Below, piece after piece: positions 37,880 through 46,818 of a stretch of 64,000 bases of DNA (position 1 is its first letter; every line of letters begins with the position of its first letter). The stretch is from Flavobacteriales bacterium (GTDB lineage: Bacteria > Bacteroidota > Bacteroidia > Flavobacteriales_D > Sanyastnellaceae). The stretch lies in the NCBI GenBank assembly GCA_029242765.1, contig JAQWTJ010000092.1, positions 1 through 64,000 of the forward strand, in the 5' to 3' direction. The notes below the pieces were generated by a model. It saw only the letters and a program-made list of their open reading frames with translations, was not told where the DNA came from and ran no database searches. The position numbers and the translations under genes were made by a program.

Positions 37880-38773
37880 TTAGTGTGGGACGGTGAAGGA
37901 GAGCACAACGGTGTGGCCACCGCCGATGACACCGGCAAGCGGGCCGGCGTTCACCTCGTATGCGTACCGGGCGATGAGCTGATTATGGACGCGTGTTCCT
38001 AGGCCCAAGGTCACCCCGCCTGTGTTGCGATAACCCAACGTGCCCCAAACGCGCGCCTTGTAAACGGCCTCGACTTGAGCATTGATGTCTGGCGGAGCCG
38101 GGCGCAGATGTGTGAGTTGTATGGCCGGTTTGAAGGCCCAGTTCTCACGTTCAAACTTACAGCCCACTAGGGCTGTGAAGTGGTCCTCAAGTTTCGCAAC
38201 GCCCGAACTGGGGTCCGAAAACCGCAGCGTGTTGCCAAGCAGTTGATGAAGCGTTGCTCCTCCGAAAAGCACACCGCCCTCAATCCAAATACTGGCCAGG
38301 GCGTCGGGTAGAACCATGGCTTGTGATGCCGATGATAGGGCGGGGTCACCCGCTTGTTCTAGGGTGATCCGGCTTCCGTCAAGGGTGTATTGAATCAGGC
38401 CCACACTCAACCCAAAGGCCACTCTCACCTGCTCATTCCAGTCCACACGATAGGCCATCGCGCCGTGCAAGCTCCCGCGCCGCGTCGGCCCCACTACGTC
38501 AGAGGTGGCGCGCAAGCCCCAGGCCAGCGGCTTTTCCTTGATCGGCGCCGTGATCGATAGCGAGGTGGTGCGCGGCGCATCGGCGATGCGCGACCATTGG
38601 CTGTGGTTCCACATTGTAGCGCGGAGAACCGTGTCCAAGCCCGCCACCGCTGGGTGGGCGGCAAAAGGATGGGCAAGCGGCAATCCAGACACAGGCAACT
38701 GCTGAGCAGTTGCTGAAACCCCTACATACAGGGTGAGAACCAGGGCGGTGAAGAGTTGGGCTAATGCTCTCAT
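37880..38773 (-). CDS. PorP/SprF-like outer-membrane protein (T9SS-associated)
   Basis: 297 aa. Signal peptide (about 1-23, ending VSATAQ), followed by the PorP/SprF hallmark of a short exported segment and a repeated amphipathic beta-strand pattern: NPAVAGL-like start (AHPAVAGLDTVLRATMWNHSQW), TSLSITAPI, GLQYTL-like and a final aromatic/hydrophobic strand HTVVLSFTVPH. Family members bind specific T9SS type B cargo and keep it at the cell surface. It is translationally coupled (ATGA) to the giant SprB-repeat gene, so that protein is its likely partner. Confidence 0.85.
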   Translation of the reverse strand: MRALAQLFTALVLTLYVGVSATAQQLPVSGLPLAHPFAAHPAVAGLDTVLRATMWNHSQWSRIADAPRTTSLSITAPIKEKPLAWGLRATSDVVGPTRRGSLHGAMAYRVDWNEQVRVAFGLSVGLIQYTLDGSRITLEQAGDPALSSASQAMVLPDALASIWIEGGVLFGGATLHQLLGNTLRFSDPSSGVAKLEDHFTALVGCKFERENWAFKPAIQLTHLRPAPPDINAQVEAVYKARVWGTLGYRNTGGVTLGLGTRVHNQLIARYAYEVNAGPLAGVIGGGHTVVLSFTVPH

Positions 38774-41700
38774 CGCATAATTGTTAAAGTGCCCGTTTGC
38801 TCAATCTCAGCAAAAGATTCGATGGCACGAAACAGGTAGAAATACGTGCCCACAGGAAGTGGAACCCCCGCCAATTTACCATCCCAGCCTTGAGTCGGGT
38901 TGGATAATTCCGTCAACACCGCACCCCAACGGTTGAAGATGATGACTTCCAGCGACGGGTAGGCCTCAGCCCCGTCAATGTGCCAAATATCATTCCAGCC
39001 GTCGCCATTGGGTGTGAAGCCGCTGGGCGCGCCAAGAGTCGGAATCAGGTGCACTAGCACCGTGTCATGCGCCGTACAACCTTCGGTAGAAGTCACGGTG
39101 AGGGTGAGCTCGAGGTCTGCGGTCAAGGGCGACAGGAGTGGCGTCGCTTGGCTTGGGTCTTCCAAGGCGTCTGCGGGTGTCCACCACCACGTTTGCCCCT
39201 CGGGGATGGGCGATGTGGGAAGGCCGACAATCGCCTGGCCTCCAAGCGAAAGCTGAAGGTCCGGACCGGCCAGAGCGATCGGATTTACCCATCCAATGAC
39301 CTGCACCGTTTGGCTCTTTATGCACGCCTGTTGAGTTGCTGTGACCGTCCACAATGAGGTGTCTTGTGTGAGGGTTTCGGGGAGGACTTGTGTGACCGTT
39401 TCAAAGGAGCTGGCCGGTGCGCTGTTGATGGTCCAGGCCACCGAGGCCGCGCCTTGCACTTGCGCTTCTAGGGTGAGTTCAGTCCCTTGGCAAAGGGCGG
39501 TGTCTGCGATGGTTTCGAGGGTGACATCGCCTGTGGAAAATATCTGAAGCTGGTCTATGGTCTGCTGGCAGCCTGCGGCGTCCGTGGCGGTCAGCATGTA
39601 AGTCCCCTCGCTCATGCCACTCAGGCTTGAGCTGTCGGAAAGGAAGAGGCCATCAAGCGTCCAAAAAAAGCTGTAGTCGGGCGTGCCGCCTGTGGCAGAC
39701 ACATCGATAAAGCCGTCCGCATCACCTGTGCATGAAGGTCGCTGCAGGGAGTCAATAACGATTTGCACTGCAGCCGGTGCTGCCACTTCAACCGTCAACG
39801 AAACTTCACAGCCCGCCTCATCGGTCGCCGTGACCACGTGGCTTCCAGCACCCAGTTGAGTGAAGGTGCTTGGTGCTTGGAAAAGGGCATCAGGGTTGTC
39901 GATGTCATAGCTCACGGCGCCTTCTGCACCACTGGATTCGAGTTGGATTTCCCCATCGGCGGAGTCGGCGCATGTCGCGTCCTGGCTTGTGGATTGCAGG
40001 GCCAGGTTGCTTGCGGGCAAAACGGTGATTGTGTCACGAAATACACAACCCAATTCATCCATGATGGCGTACGGGTAGTCGCCCGGTTGCAGCTGCTCAA
40101 GCACCGTTGAGTCCGCAGCACCCTCGACAATGAGTAAGAGTTCCCCCACGGCACCCTCCGGGCTAATCCAGGCGACACCAAGATCTTGACCCTGACAATC
40201 AGGGTGAAGCACGGTAGTGGAGGCTGTAAGCTGGCTTAAAGCGGTCAATTCGAAGGCGGTATCAATCGCGCAGCCTTGCGGTGAGGTGATGCTGATTGAG
40301 TATGCGCCTTGCGGGCCGCTGTATGCAAAGGACACCGCGCCAACAAACGCCGAGTCTTGAGGGGCGAGGCCGGGCACCGTCCATGTTGCCGTGGCTGGGG
40401 GGGCTGGGTTCAATGTGTCGGAGGGCGCTGGGGTGTAGGTCCACGCAAGCAAAGCGCTGTCCTCAGCGCATAAGACCGGCAAGAGGCTAAGTTGGAAGTC
40501 TGCCGGTTGGGCATCTGCAAGCGTGATGGCTGTGTCGCCTGTACATCCCGCCCCGTCAGTGAAACTGACCTGATAACTCCCGGCTAACAGATTGAGCCAG
40601 TTGTACGGTGGCGTCGCTGGCGTGCCGTTGAATGTGAGATCAATGGGCTCCGTACCTCCTTCTATTGTCAAAGCCAATTCACCGCTGCTATCGCCGGGAC
40701 AAATCGGGGCGGACGGGACAACACTCAAAAGGAAGGGGTCCGGACCGCTGACAGTGACCAAGCCTTCAAAGATGCAGCCCGCGGCATCGGTGAGGGTGTA
40801 GTTGTGGGCGCCGGGCACAAGTGCGTTTTGTGTGGTTTGATTCACTGTTGAATCTGGAATGCCGGTGTTTGTGCTCCACTGCACCATATAATCCGGGGTT
40901 CCACCCACCGGTGTGAGCGCGACGCCGCCGGTGGGAGAGGCCGGACAAATGGCCGCCCACGTGCTGTCCAATGCCATTAGTGGTGCAGGGTCCAGAAGGG
41001 TTTGAAGCGTTGTCGTCAGGCATCCTCGCGCATCGATGGCGGTGGCGGTATACGCCCCCCAAGGCAGTGAGTCATAGATTGCCGTCAAGGGCGGTGGCGG
41101 ACCGGGCGGGCCGGTTGGCGAGAGCGGGCCGGCAGGTCCATCTACCGTCAGATCTATCGGCGCTGTGCCGCCTACGACGGTGGCAAGCAATGATCCGTTC
41201 GACTCCCCGGCGCAAGCAGGGTGGGTCGGATCAAGTGAGATGTTCAGGCTCGCAACAAGCCCCACGGTCACAACCGAATCGGCCAAACAGCCCGCCGCGT
41301 CCATCATTTCAATGGCGTAAGCGCCTGGGGAAAGCCCTGTCGTGTCGGGTGAACTCCACAATCCTCCAGCGCCCGCTCCCGACCAGGTGAACGGCGCAGT
41401 GCCGCCCTCCCATGTGATGGCAATCCCCCCCGGAGAGGTCACGCAGGCTGAATCGGTCACGGTTACGTTCCACGTAAAGGGGTCCGGTGCTGTGATCAAT
41501 GCTTCAGCCGATGCGGTGCAGCCTGAGTTGTCGGTGAGCACGGCAGCATAAACCCCCGCTTGCAAACCAGTCCACTGCGCCGTGCTGTCGGTGGCCGATG
41601 GGTCAGTCAATCCATCAAGAGTGAGCGTGTAAGCCGGGTGCCCCCCTTCTGCTTGGAGCGTGACGGAGCCCAATACGATGCCGTCGCAAGATTCCGGTGT

Positions 41701-44178
41701 TGGGTTCACGGTCAGCTGTAGAGCATCTGCTGCATCAACCCAAATGGTGTCTGGGGTGAGGGTGCAACCCGCATCGTCTTCGAGGGTGACGATGTAATTA
41801 CCGGGCGCCAAATTTTCGCGCACCAGCGCCGGGGCGGGCAAAGCGGGGGCGTCGGCCCATGTCGCGCTGTAAGACGGGGTGCCGCCCTCGGGGGTGAGGG
41901 TGATGGAGCCGTCAGACAAGCCAAAACAAGAAATCCCGGTCACATCAATGGTTGCACTAAGCGGGGCGGGCGCCGTTAGGGCGAAAGATGTGTCAAACGA
42001 ACACCCGGAAACGTCGGTGAGGTTGTAGATGTAGTCGCCCGCAGGCAAATCCGGCCAAGTGAAGGAGTCGGGCGGGTCAGCGGGAATTGGGGTGGGGTCA
42101 GATGCGGTTGAAAGTGTTGAGATATAAGGGGGACTTCCGCCTGCAGGGGCGGCGGTCAATGCGGCGGTGGAGCCGGCACAAAGAGGCGGCGCGATATTGA
42201 AGCTTGCCGTAAGAGGGGGGAGGGTGCCGATGGTAAGCTCCGCTGTAATGGCGCAACCAACGGCATCCGTGCAGAGGCCGAAATAAGTGGCCGGAGGCAG
42301 GTCGCTTACGGATGCTGTTTCCCAAACCGTGATGCCGTCGGTCCAGCTCACGGTATGGCCTGGGGTTCCACCTGAGGGCGTGGCAAGAATAGCGCCGTCG
42401 GCACCTTGGCAGCTGACGTCAAGGGCGACAGCATTGAAAAGAAGTGGGTCAACAGGCTCCAGGGTGAAGGCCTCGGTGTAGGTGCAGCCGGCGGTATCTA
42501 CAACAGTGATGGTGTAGTTGCCGGCGGGTAAATTGTTGTGATCGGGGCCGACGGCGGGGCCCGTGGGGCCGTTCAAAGCGTAGTTCCATGGGGGCGTGCC
42601 TCCCGTGGCAATGGCCGAAACAAAGCCGGTGAGTTCGCCCGCGCAAAGCGGAGCCTCGTATGTGAGATCGAGTGAGAGGGGGGCCGGGTCCAAGAGAACG
42701 GCTATCGTGTCCAGTGTGCACCCCGCTTGGTCGAGAAGCTGAACCGGATAAGTGCCACCGGGTAGGCCGGTGAGGTTGAAGCCGGTTGTCGGCCCTGAAG
42801 GGAGGGTCCAGGTGATGCTGATGTCGCCCGTTCCACCGGAAGGCGTGGCGAAAATGGAGCCGTCGGCGAGACCGTTGCAGGATGGAAGGTTAAGCTCAAA
42901 GTTGACCACTAAGGGGGGCGGGGCGCTGAGCTCGATGCCGCCGTTCCAATTGCATCCGTTGTTGTCGCTTAGGGCGATACTGTAAAATCCCTGCGGGAGG
43001 TTCTGGAGGGCGAGGCCTGAAAGCGTGCCGCCTGAGGGAAGGGTCCACTGAGCGGTGTAGTCGGGGGTGCCGCCCGAGGGGGCGGCCGCAACGGTGCCAG
43101 TGGATTCCCCCGGGCAGGTTGGCGGTATAGCAAGAAGTTCTGCAGAAAGCGGGGCCGGCGATTCCACGGTAGCCGTTGCGCTGCCCTGGCAACCGAGGGC
43201 GTCGAGGGCTGTGACGGTGTACGTCCCTGCTGGAAGGTCCGCGTGTCCGGCACCCGATCCGCTCCAAGAGAAGGGCCCAGACCAATTGTAGTCGATGGGA
43301 TCCTGGCCCGCCGCCGTCGCCGAAATGCTGCCGTTCAAGTCACCCCAGCAGACAATATCGGTGGCCGTCGCCGTGACCTCCAATGGGGGCGCTACAGCAA
43401 TCGTTGTCGAGGCATAGGCCGTGCAGCCGCCCGCGTCGGTGGCTGTCACCCCGTAAGATCCAGGGGGCAAACCCGTGAGATCATCCGAAGTGGGGCCGTG
43501 ATCCCAAATAAACGTGTACGGCCCCCCGGAGCCGCCCGACGCCGAAGCGGAAGCCGCCGCGTCATTGAGGCCCTCACAGGTTTGAGGTGCAACGGAAATG
43601 GCGGCTGTCGGAATTGGAATCTGAAGAAATACTTGGGAGGCGGTGGCGCAGCCCAAATCATCCACAACACCTACTGCGGTCACCCCTTCACACAAGCCCG
43701 ATGCTGCGTCCGAAGACTCGAGCGGGTCGTGAGCCCAGCTGTAGGTATAGGGCGCGGTGCCGCCAATGGCCTGCACGGTGGCTGTGCCACTGCACGGCTC
43801 ATCGCATGTGGGCGGAGTGGAGGCGATTTGAAATATAGAAATTGGCGGCGGCTCGGCCACAAAAACGAAGTCTGGAACAAAGCAGCCTGGCACAAACACG
43901 CTGTAGGTGCCCGGGCCCATGCCGCTGAGTACCGCACCGTACAGGGTGTCCAGGCCCGTGACCCAAAAAACCTGAGCCGAGTCCGCACCCAAGGGCACGC
44001 TGACCGAGAGAATCGCATCGTCCGCGCCCGAACAGCTGACCCCTTGAACCTCGGTGGCGGTTGGGGGGCATTGCCCTTGCAGTGTTGACGGGCTCATCAA
44101 CAGCCCAATCGCACACAGAGGCCCCGCAAACGCTCGAAGCATCGAGCTGGGAACGGAGCGAGCGGGGCGGGGTGTCAT
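38770..44178 (-). CDS. giant SprB-repeat, T9SS type B sorting domain surface protein
   Basis: 1802 aa, ATG at 44178, signal peptide ending about residue 36 (STLQGQ). The body is about 19 imperfect SprB-type repeats of roughly 75-85 residues: each opens with a Cys in a (P/H)xCxGxxxGxI pattern, then GGTPPY-type turn and a W, then LPAGxYxVxxxDxxGC. The C-terminus holds the CHU_C/gliding sorting domain (SGFTPNGDGWNDIWHI, FNRWGAVLTEL, GTYFYLF, GTLTIMR). SprB of Flavobacterium johnsoniae is a mobile adhesin for gliding; repeats alone do not prove motility here. Flanked on both sides by PorP/SprF-like genes in one run. Confidence 0.92.
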   Translation of the reverse strand: MTPRPARSVPSSMLRAFAGPLCAIGLLMSPSTLQGQCPPTATEVQGVSCSGADDAILSVSVPLGADSAQVFWVTGLDTLYGAVLSGMGPGTYSVFVPGCFVPDFVFVAEPPPISIFQIASTPPTCDEPCSGTATVQAIGGTAPYTYSWAHDPLESSDAASGLCEGVTAVGVVDDLGCATASQVFLQIPIPTAAISVAPQTCEGLNDAAASASASGGSGGPYTFIWDHGPTSDDLTGLPPGSYGVTATDAGGCTAYASTTIAVAPPLEVTATATDIVCWGDLNGSISATAAGQDPIDYNWSGPFSWSGSGAGHADLPAGTYTVTALDALGCQGSATATVESPAPLSAELLAIPPTCPGESTGTVAAAPSGGTPDYTAQWTLPSGGTLSGLALQNLPQGFYSIALSDNNGCNWNGGIELSAPPPLVVNFELNLPSCNGLADGSIFATPSGGTGDISITWTLPSGPTTGFNLTGLPGGTYPVQLLDQAGCTLDTIAVLLDPAPLSLDLTYEAPLCAGELTGFVSAIATGGTPPWNYALNGPTGPAVGPDHNNLPAGNYTITVVDTAGCTYTEAFTLEPVDPLLFNAVALDVSCQGADGAILATPSGGTPGHTVSWTDGITVWETASVSDLPPATYFGLCTDAVGCAITAELTIGTLPPLTASFNIAPPLCAGSTAALTAAPAGGSPPYISTLSTASDPTPIPADPPDSFTWPDLPAGDYIYNLTDVSGCSFDTSFALTAPAPLSATIDVTGISCFGLSDGSITLTPEGGTPSYSATWADAPALPAPALVRENLAPGNYIVTLEDDAGCTLTPDTIWVDAADALQLTVNPTPESCDGIVLGSVTLQAEGGHPAYTLTLDGLTDPSATDSTAQWTGLQAGVYAAVLTDNSGCTASAEALITAPDPFTWNVTVTDSACVTSPGGIAITWEGGTAPFTWSGAGAGGLWSSPDTTGLSPGAYAIEMMDAAGCLADSVVTVGLVASLNISLDPTHPACAGESNGSLLATVVGGTAPIDLTVDGPAGPLSPTGPPGPPPPLTAIYDSLPWGAYTATAIDARGCLTTTLQTLLDPAPLMALDSTWAAICPASPTGGVALTPVGGTPDYMVQWSTNTGIPDSTVNQTTQNALVPGAHNYTLTDAAGCIFEGLVTVSGPDPFLLSVVPSAPICPGDSSGELALTIEGGTEPIDLTFNGTPATPPYNWLNLLAGSYQVSFTDGAGCTGDTAITLADAQPADFQLSLLPVLCAEDSALLAWTYTPAPSDTLNPAPPATATWTVPGLAPQDSAFVGAVSFAYSGPQGAYSISITSPQGCAIDTAFELTALSQLTASTTVLHPDCQGQDLGVAWISPEGAVGELLLIVEGAADSTVLEQLQPGDYPYAIMDELGCVFRDTITVLPASNLALQSTSQDATCADSADGEIQLESSGAEGAVSYDIDNPDALFQAPSTFTQLGAGSHVVTATDEAGCEVSLTVEVAAPAAVQIVIDSLQRPSCTGDADGFIDVSATGGTPDYSFFWTLDGLFLSDSSSLSGMSEGTYMLTATDAAGCQQTIDQLQIFSTGDVTLETIADTALCQGTELTLEAQVQGAASVAWTINSAPASSFETVTQVLPETLTQDTSLWTVTATQQACIKSQTVQVIGWVNPIALAGPDLQLSLGGQAIVGLPTSPIPEGQTWWWTPADALEDPSQATPLLSPLTADLELTLTVTSTEGCTAHDTVLVHLIPTLGAPSGFTPNGDGWNDIWHIDGAEAYPSLEVIIFNRWGAVLTELSNPTQGWDGKLAGVPLPVGTYFYLFRAIESFAEIEQTGTLTIMR

Positions 44179-44251
44179 GGCGTGTTTACGTGATATATAT
44201 ACGTCTACGAAGGATTATCGGTGGAGGTTTCGGGGAGGCGTGTGTGATTTA

Positions 44252-45205
44252 TCATTGAAAAGCAGCGCAGGGCACGTGGTGACGAGGGCGAGAAGAGCAG
44301 GCTTTGATGCCGATGACTAGTTCGTGGGTGGAAGGGCCGCCCATTTTCAAAGGGGATATATTCCAATCATAGGCGTATCCAACGGTTATATAGTCAAACA
44401 CATCAACTGAAAACAGGCCCATCAGCGCGCTGCCGCTGCGGTATCCCAAACCGGCTTGAAATTGGTCTCGGAAGTCAAACATGCCGACCAAATCGATGGA
44501 GGGAACTGAGCCCCCGGTGTACTTAACCATCGCCGAGGGGCGAAATTCAACACTTTCGTTCATTTCCATCATCGTACCGCCGTACAGCCCAATATGCTGT
44601 TGGATCGCCGTTTCAAGTCCCCAATTCGTAACCTTCGACCCCGTCAAGTGTTGGACACTCAAGCCGTAGAAAGTGTATTTATTGTTGATGTGAACACCGA
44701 TATCGACCGTTGGAAACAGGACTTGTGAGGAATTCAATTGAATCGCCGGGTCGTTGCCCGCCTGCAAATCAGGCATGACCAATTCCCCCAGTGCCAAACG
44801 ATACTGGGCGAAGCCCGCGGCTGCACCCACACCTATGCGCCACTTGCGATTGAGCTGCATGTTGAGGGAGTACGCCACGTTGACACTCGTGAAGCTGTAC
44901 GGGCCCGCCTCATCCTCGACCACCCGCGCACCGATACCGTGAATGTTGTGGTCGTCGTCGTACAGCACGCCGTTGATGTTGGCAAAAGAAGTGGTGGGGG
45001 CGCCCTCTAGGCCCACCCACATTTGCCGGTAGCCGGCCTTCAATTCCAAGCATTCACCGATGCCTGCCACGGCTGGGTTTTCTTGGAAGTAATTGAAAAT
45101 CCAATTCGAGCGAACCGGCATTTGCTGTGCATTGGCTGTGGTGATTGAACAGGCCGCAATAGTCGCAATAGTGAGGAAAAACGGGAGGGTGGAGAGAATT
45201 TTCAT
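44252..45205 (-). CDS. PorP/SprF-like outer-membrane protein (T9SS-associated)
   Basis: About 317 aa from the ATG at 45205 (MKILSTLPFFLTIA); the open frame upstream is inside the preceding gene and is rejected. Signal peptide ends ITTANAQ. Hallmark start NYFQENPAVAGIGECLELKAGYRQMWVGLEGAPTT is the canonical PorP/SprF pattern (NPA.aG, RQW.G..g.P.t). Conserved strands follow (YSFTSVNVAYSLNMQL, GVGAAAGFAQYRLA, QVLFPTVDIGVHI). It probably carries the preceding small type B protein and/or the giant repeat protein. The start overlaps the stop of the upstream gene by 4 bp. Confidence 0.92.
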   Translation of the reverse strand: MKILSTLPFFLTIATIAACSITTANAQQMPVRSNWIFNYFQENPAVAGIGECLELKAGYRQMWVGLEGAPTTSFANINGVLYDDDHNIHGIGARVVEDEAGPYSFTSVNVAYSLNMQLNRKWRIGVGAAAGFAQYRLALGELVMPDLQAGNDPAIQLNSSQVLFPTVDIGVHINNKYTFYGLSVQHLTGSKVTNWGLETAIQQHIGLYGGTMMEMNESVEFRPSAMVKYTGGSVPSIDLVGMFDFRDQFQAGLGYRSGSALMGLFSVDVFDYITVGYAYDWNISPLKMGGPSTHELVIGIKACSSRPRHHVPCAAFQ

Positions 45206-46212
45206 CGGATGATGGCGACGTATCCTACCTCTTGAGGTAGGTTGAGCTGACTGTCGTTGAGCTCGATGGAGTAGTAGTAGGTTCCTGTGGGCAAGTCCCC
45301 CGTGTTGCTGCGGCCGTCCCAAGCAGAGATGTAGCCGATGGACCGCCAGACGATTTGGCCCCAGCGATCGTAAATACGGACGCGAACCTGATCAAATGCG
45401 GCAATGCCGCCGATGGTCCATAGGTCATTGATGCCGTCGCCGTTGGGTGTGAAGCTGTTCGGAACTTCAATGGGCGAGCCCACCGTAAGGGTCACCGCGT
45501 CGGAGACCTGGCAATCACCAATCACGCCGTCAACAATATAGCTGATGGTGTGCTCAGGTGTGGAAATTGGGGTCGCTGAGGTCGGCTGGTCCAAGTAAAA
45601 AGCAGGCGACCACACGTAACCAAAGACCGGGTCGCCGCCCGTGGCTTCGAGTTGAACCGAGGCACCGGGCACCAAATTCGTGTTACAACAAGCGTCAATA
45701 ACAACCCCCTCCCCTGTCAGCTCGACGACCATCGCGCAAAGTGTGTCCAGCGGGTTGTGGCGCGTGCCGATGATAAGGTGGTATTCCGTGTCGTGTTCCA
45801 GTATTTCAGTTTGCAAGGCCAAATCAGCCACTCCGCTCACACAGGGGCTCACCGAAATGATGGTCGCCGGGTCGCACGGGTCACCGCCGCCGGCTTTAAC
45901 AACGACCGCGGCAATGGAGTCCGGGCCGGCCATACCTGGGCAGTTAATCTGCGAAATGAGCAGCCGCGCAACGCCGGGGTTCTCGAAATTGCTGTTCGAT
46001 CGAAAGCGCATAACGTGCAAATGGGTGACGTCAATGCAGTCAAAAACGAGACCCTGGGTCACTGTGATAAAAGCTGTTTCCGGCGCCTGTGGGCAAAGCA
46101 GTGTCGGGTTGCTACAGTCCTGTGCTTTGGCTGTGAAGGCGCCGAGCGCAAGCAAAAAGGTTGCGCCGAGCATACGAAGCTTCGGCGGCGTGAAGGTGGG
46201 CGTGGCATTCAT
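45202..46212 (-). CDS. T9SS type B sorting domain protein, small
   Basis: About 336 aa from the ATG at 46212 (MNATPTFTPPKLRM); an upstream in-frame TTG/ATG series at 46278 is less likely. Signal peptide ends GAFTAKAQ. The middle (about 30-150) is Cys-containing with a possible choice-of-anchor-type fold; a short Ig/PKD-like part (VQLEATGGDPVFGYVWSP) precedes the C-terminal gliding-type sorting domain (NSFTPNGDGINDLWTI, IYDRWGQIVW, GTYYYSIEL, GYVAIIR). Exported to the surface; ligand unknown. First gene of the run that continues through both PorP/SprF-like genes to rsmI. Confidence 0.88.
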   Translation of the reverse strand: MNATPTFTPPKLRMLGATFLLALGAFTAKAQDCSNPTLLCPQAPETAFITVTQGLVFDCIDVTHLHVMRFRSNSNFENPGVARLLISQINCPGMAGPDSIAAVVVKAGGGDPCDPATIISVSPCVSGVADLALQTEILEHDTEYHLIIGTRHNPLDTLCAMVVELTGEGVVIDACCNTNLVPGASVQLEATGGDPVFGYVWSPAFYLDQPTSATPISTPEHTISYIVDGVIGDCQVSDAVTLTVGSPIEVPNSFTPNGDGINDLWTIGGIAAFDQVRVRIYDRWGQIVWRSIGYISAWDGRSNTGDLPTGTYYYSIELNDSQLNLPQEVGYVAIIR

Positions 46213-46335
46213 AATCGTGACTCGAAGTAAAGTGAGGGCGCCGAGCGTCCGAGTCATGCCCGCGCGCATTGTCAACAACGGCAGGTGGGGTTTGCGCGTT
46301 GTGCTGCAGCCCTCGAATATGGCTCACACTGCCGC

Positions 46336-46794
46336 TCAGGCAAATTCGACCAAGACCGCGCCTTTCTCAACGGATTCTCCGGCCTCCACGTGCACCGCCG
46401 ACACCTTTACATCGCCTTGAGCCGCCAATACGTTCTCCATTTTCATCGCCTCTAGAACAATGAGTGCTTCCCCTGATGCCAATTCATCCCCTGCCTTCAC
46501 CCGGATTTCCAAGACCTTGCCCGGCATGGGTGCACACAAATTTTTCTCTGCCTCATCAACTGAATCAGCGATGCCCATTCGCTCCATAAGCTGCTCGCGT
46601 AAACCGTACTTTTTCAACTCGCCGCTGCTCCCGTTCACCCGCAAATCGAAGCGGCCAGAAGGCTCTTGGTGCACTTCAATTCTGTGATTCTTTGTCCCAA
46701 TCCGAACCCACCAAACGCCCTGTGCGTCGCAGTGGAGCGTTGCAGCTTCTGACGCCTTGACAGCATTGCCCTGGGGGTCGAGGAATTCGGCCAT
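46336..46794 (-). CDS. biotin carboxyl carrier protein (acyl-CoA carboxylase biotin subunit)
   Basis: About 152 aa from the ATG at 46794 (MAEFLDPQGN); the upstream in-frame part overlaps hemW and is rejected. The C-terminal 70 residues are a biotinyl domain: CAPMPGKVLEIRVKAGDEL, then the biotinylation motif VLEAMKMEN (Lys118). Family members are separate carriers of propionyl-, acetyl- or methylcrotonyl-CoA carboxylases; the carboxylase subunits are not in this window. Divergent from hemW, 24 bp between the two start codons. Confidence 0.9.
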   Translation of the reverse strand: MAEFLDPQGNAVKASEAATLHCDAQGVWWVRIGTKNHRIEVHQEPSGRFDLRVNGSSGELKKYGLREQLMERMGIADSVDEAEKNLCAPMPGKVLEIRVKAGDELASGEALIVLEAMKMENVLAAQGDVKVSAVHVEAGESVEKGAVLVEFA

Positions 46795-46818
46795 GAAGCA
46801 AAGGTAACTTGCACGCCC

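Noticed and set aside
43243-44088. 281-codon plus-strand frame inside the SprB-repeat gene
   Set aside because: Arg/Gly-rich shadow caused by the repeat composition of the true minus-strand gene.
38770-44178. CRISPR or DNA-level tandem repeat in the giant gene
   Set aside because: The repetition is at protein level (SprB-type repeats with diverged DNA); no identical short repeats with regular spacers are seen.
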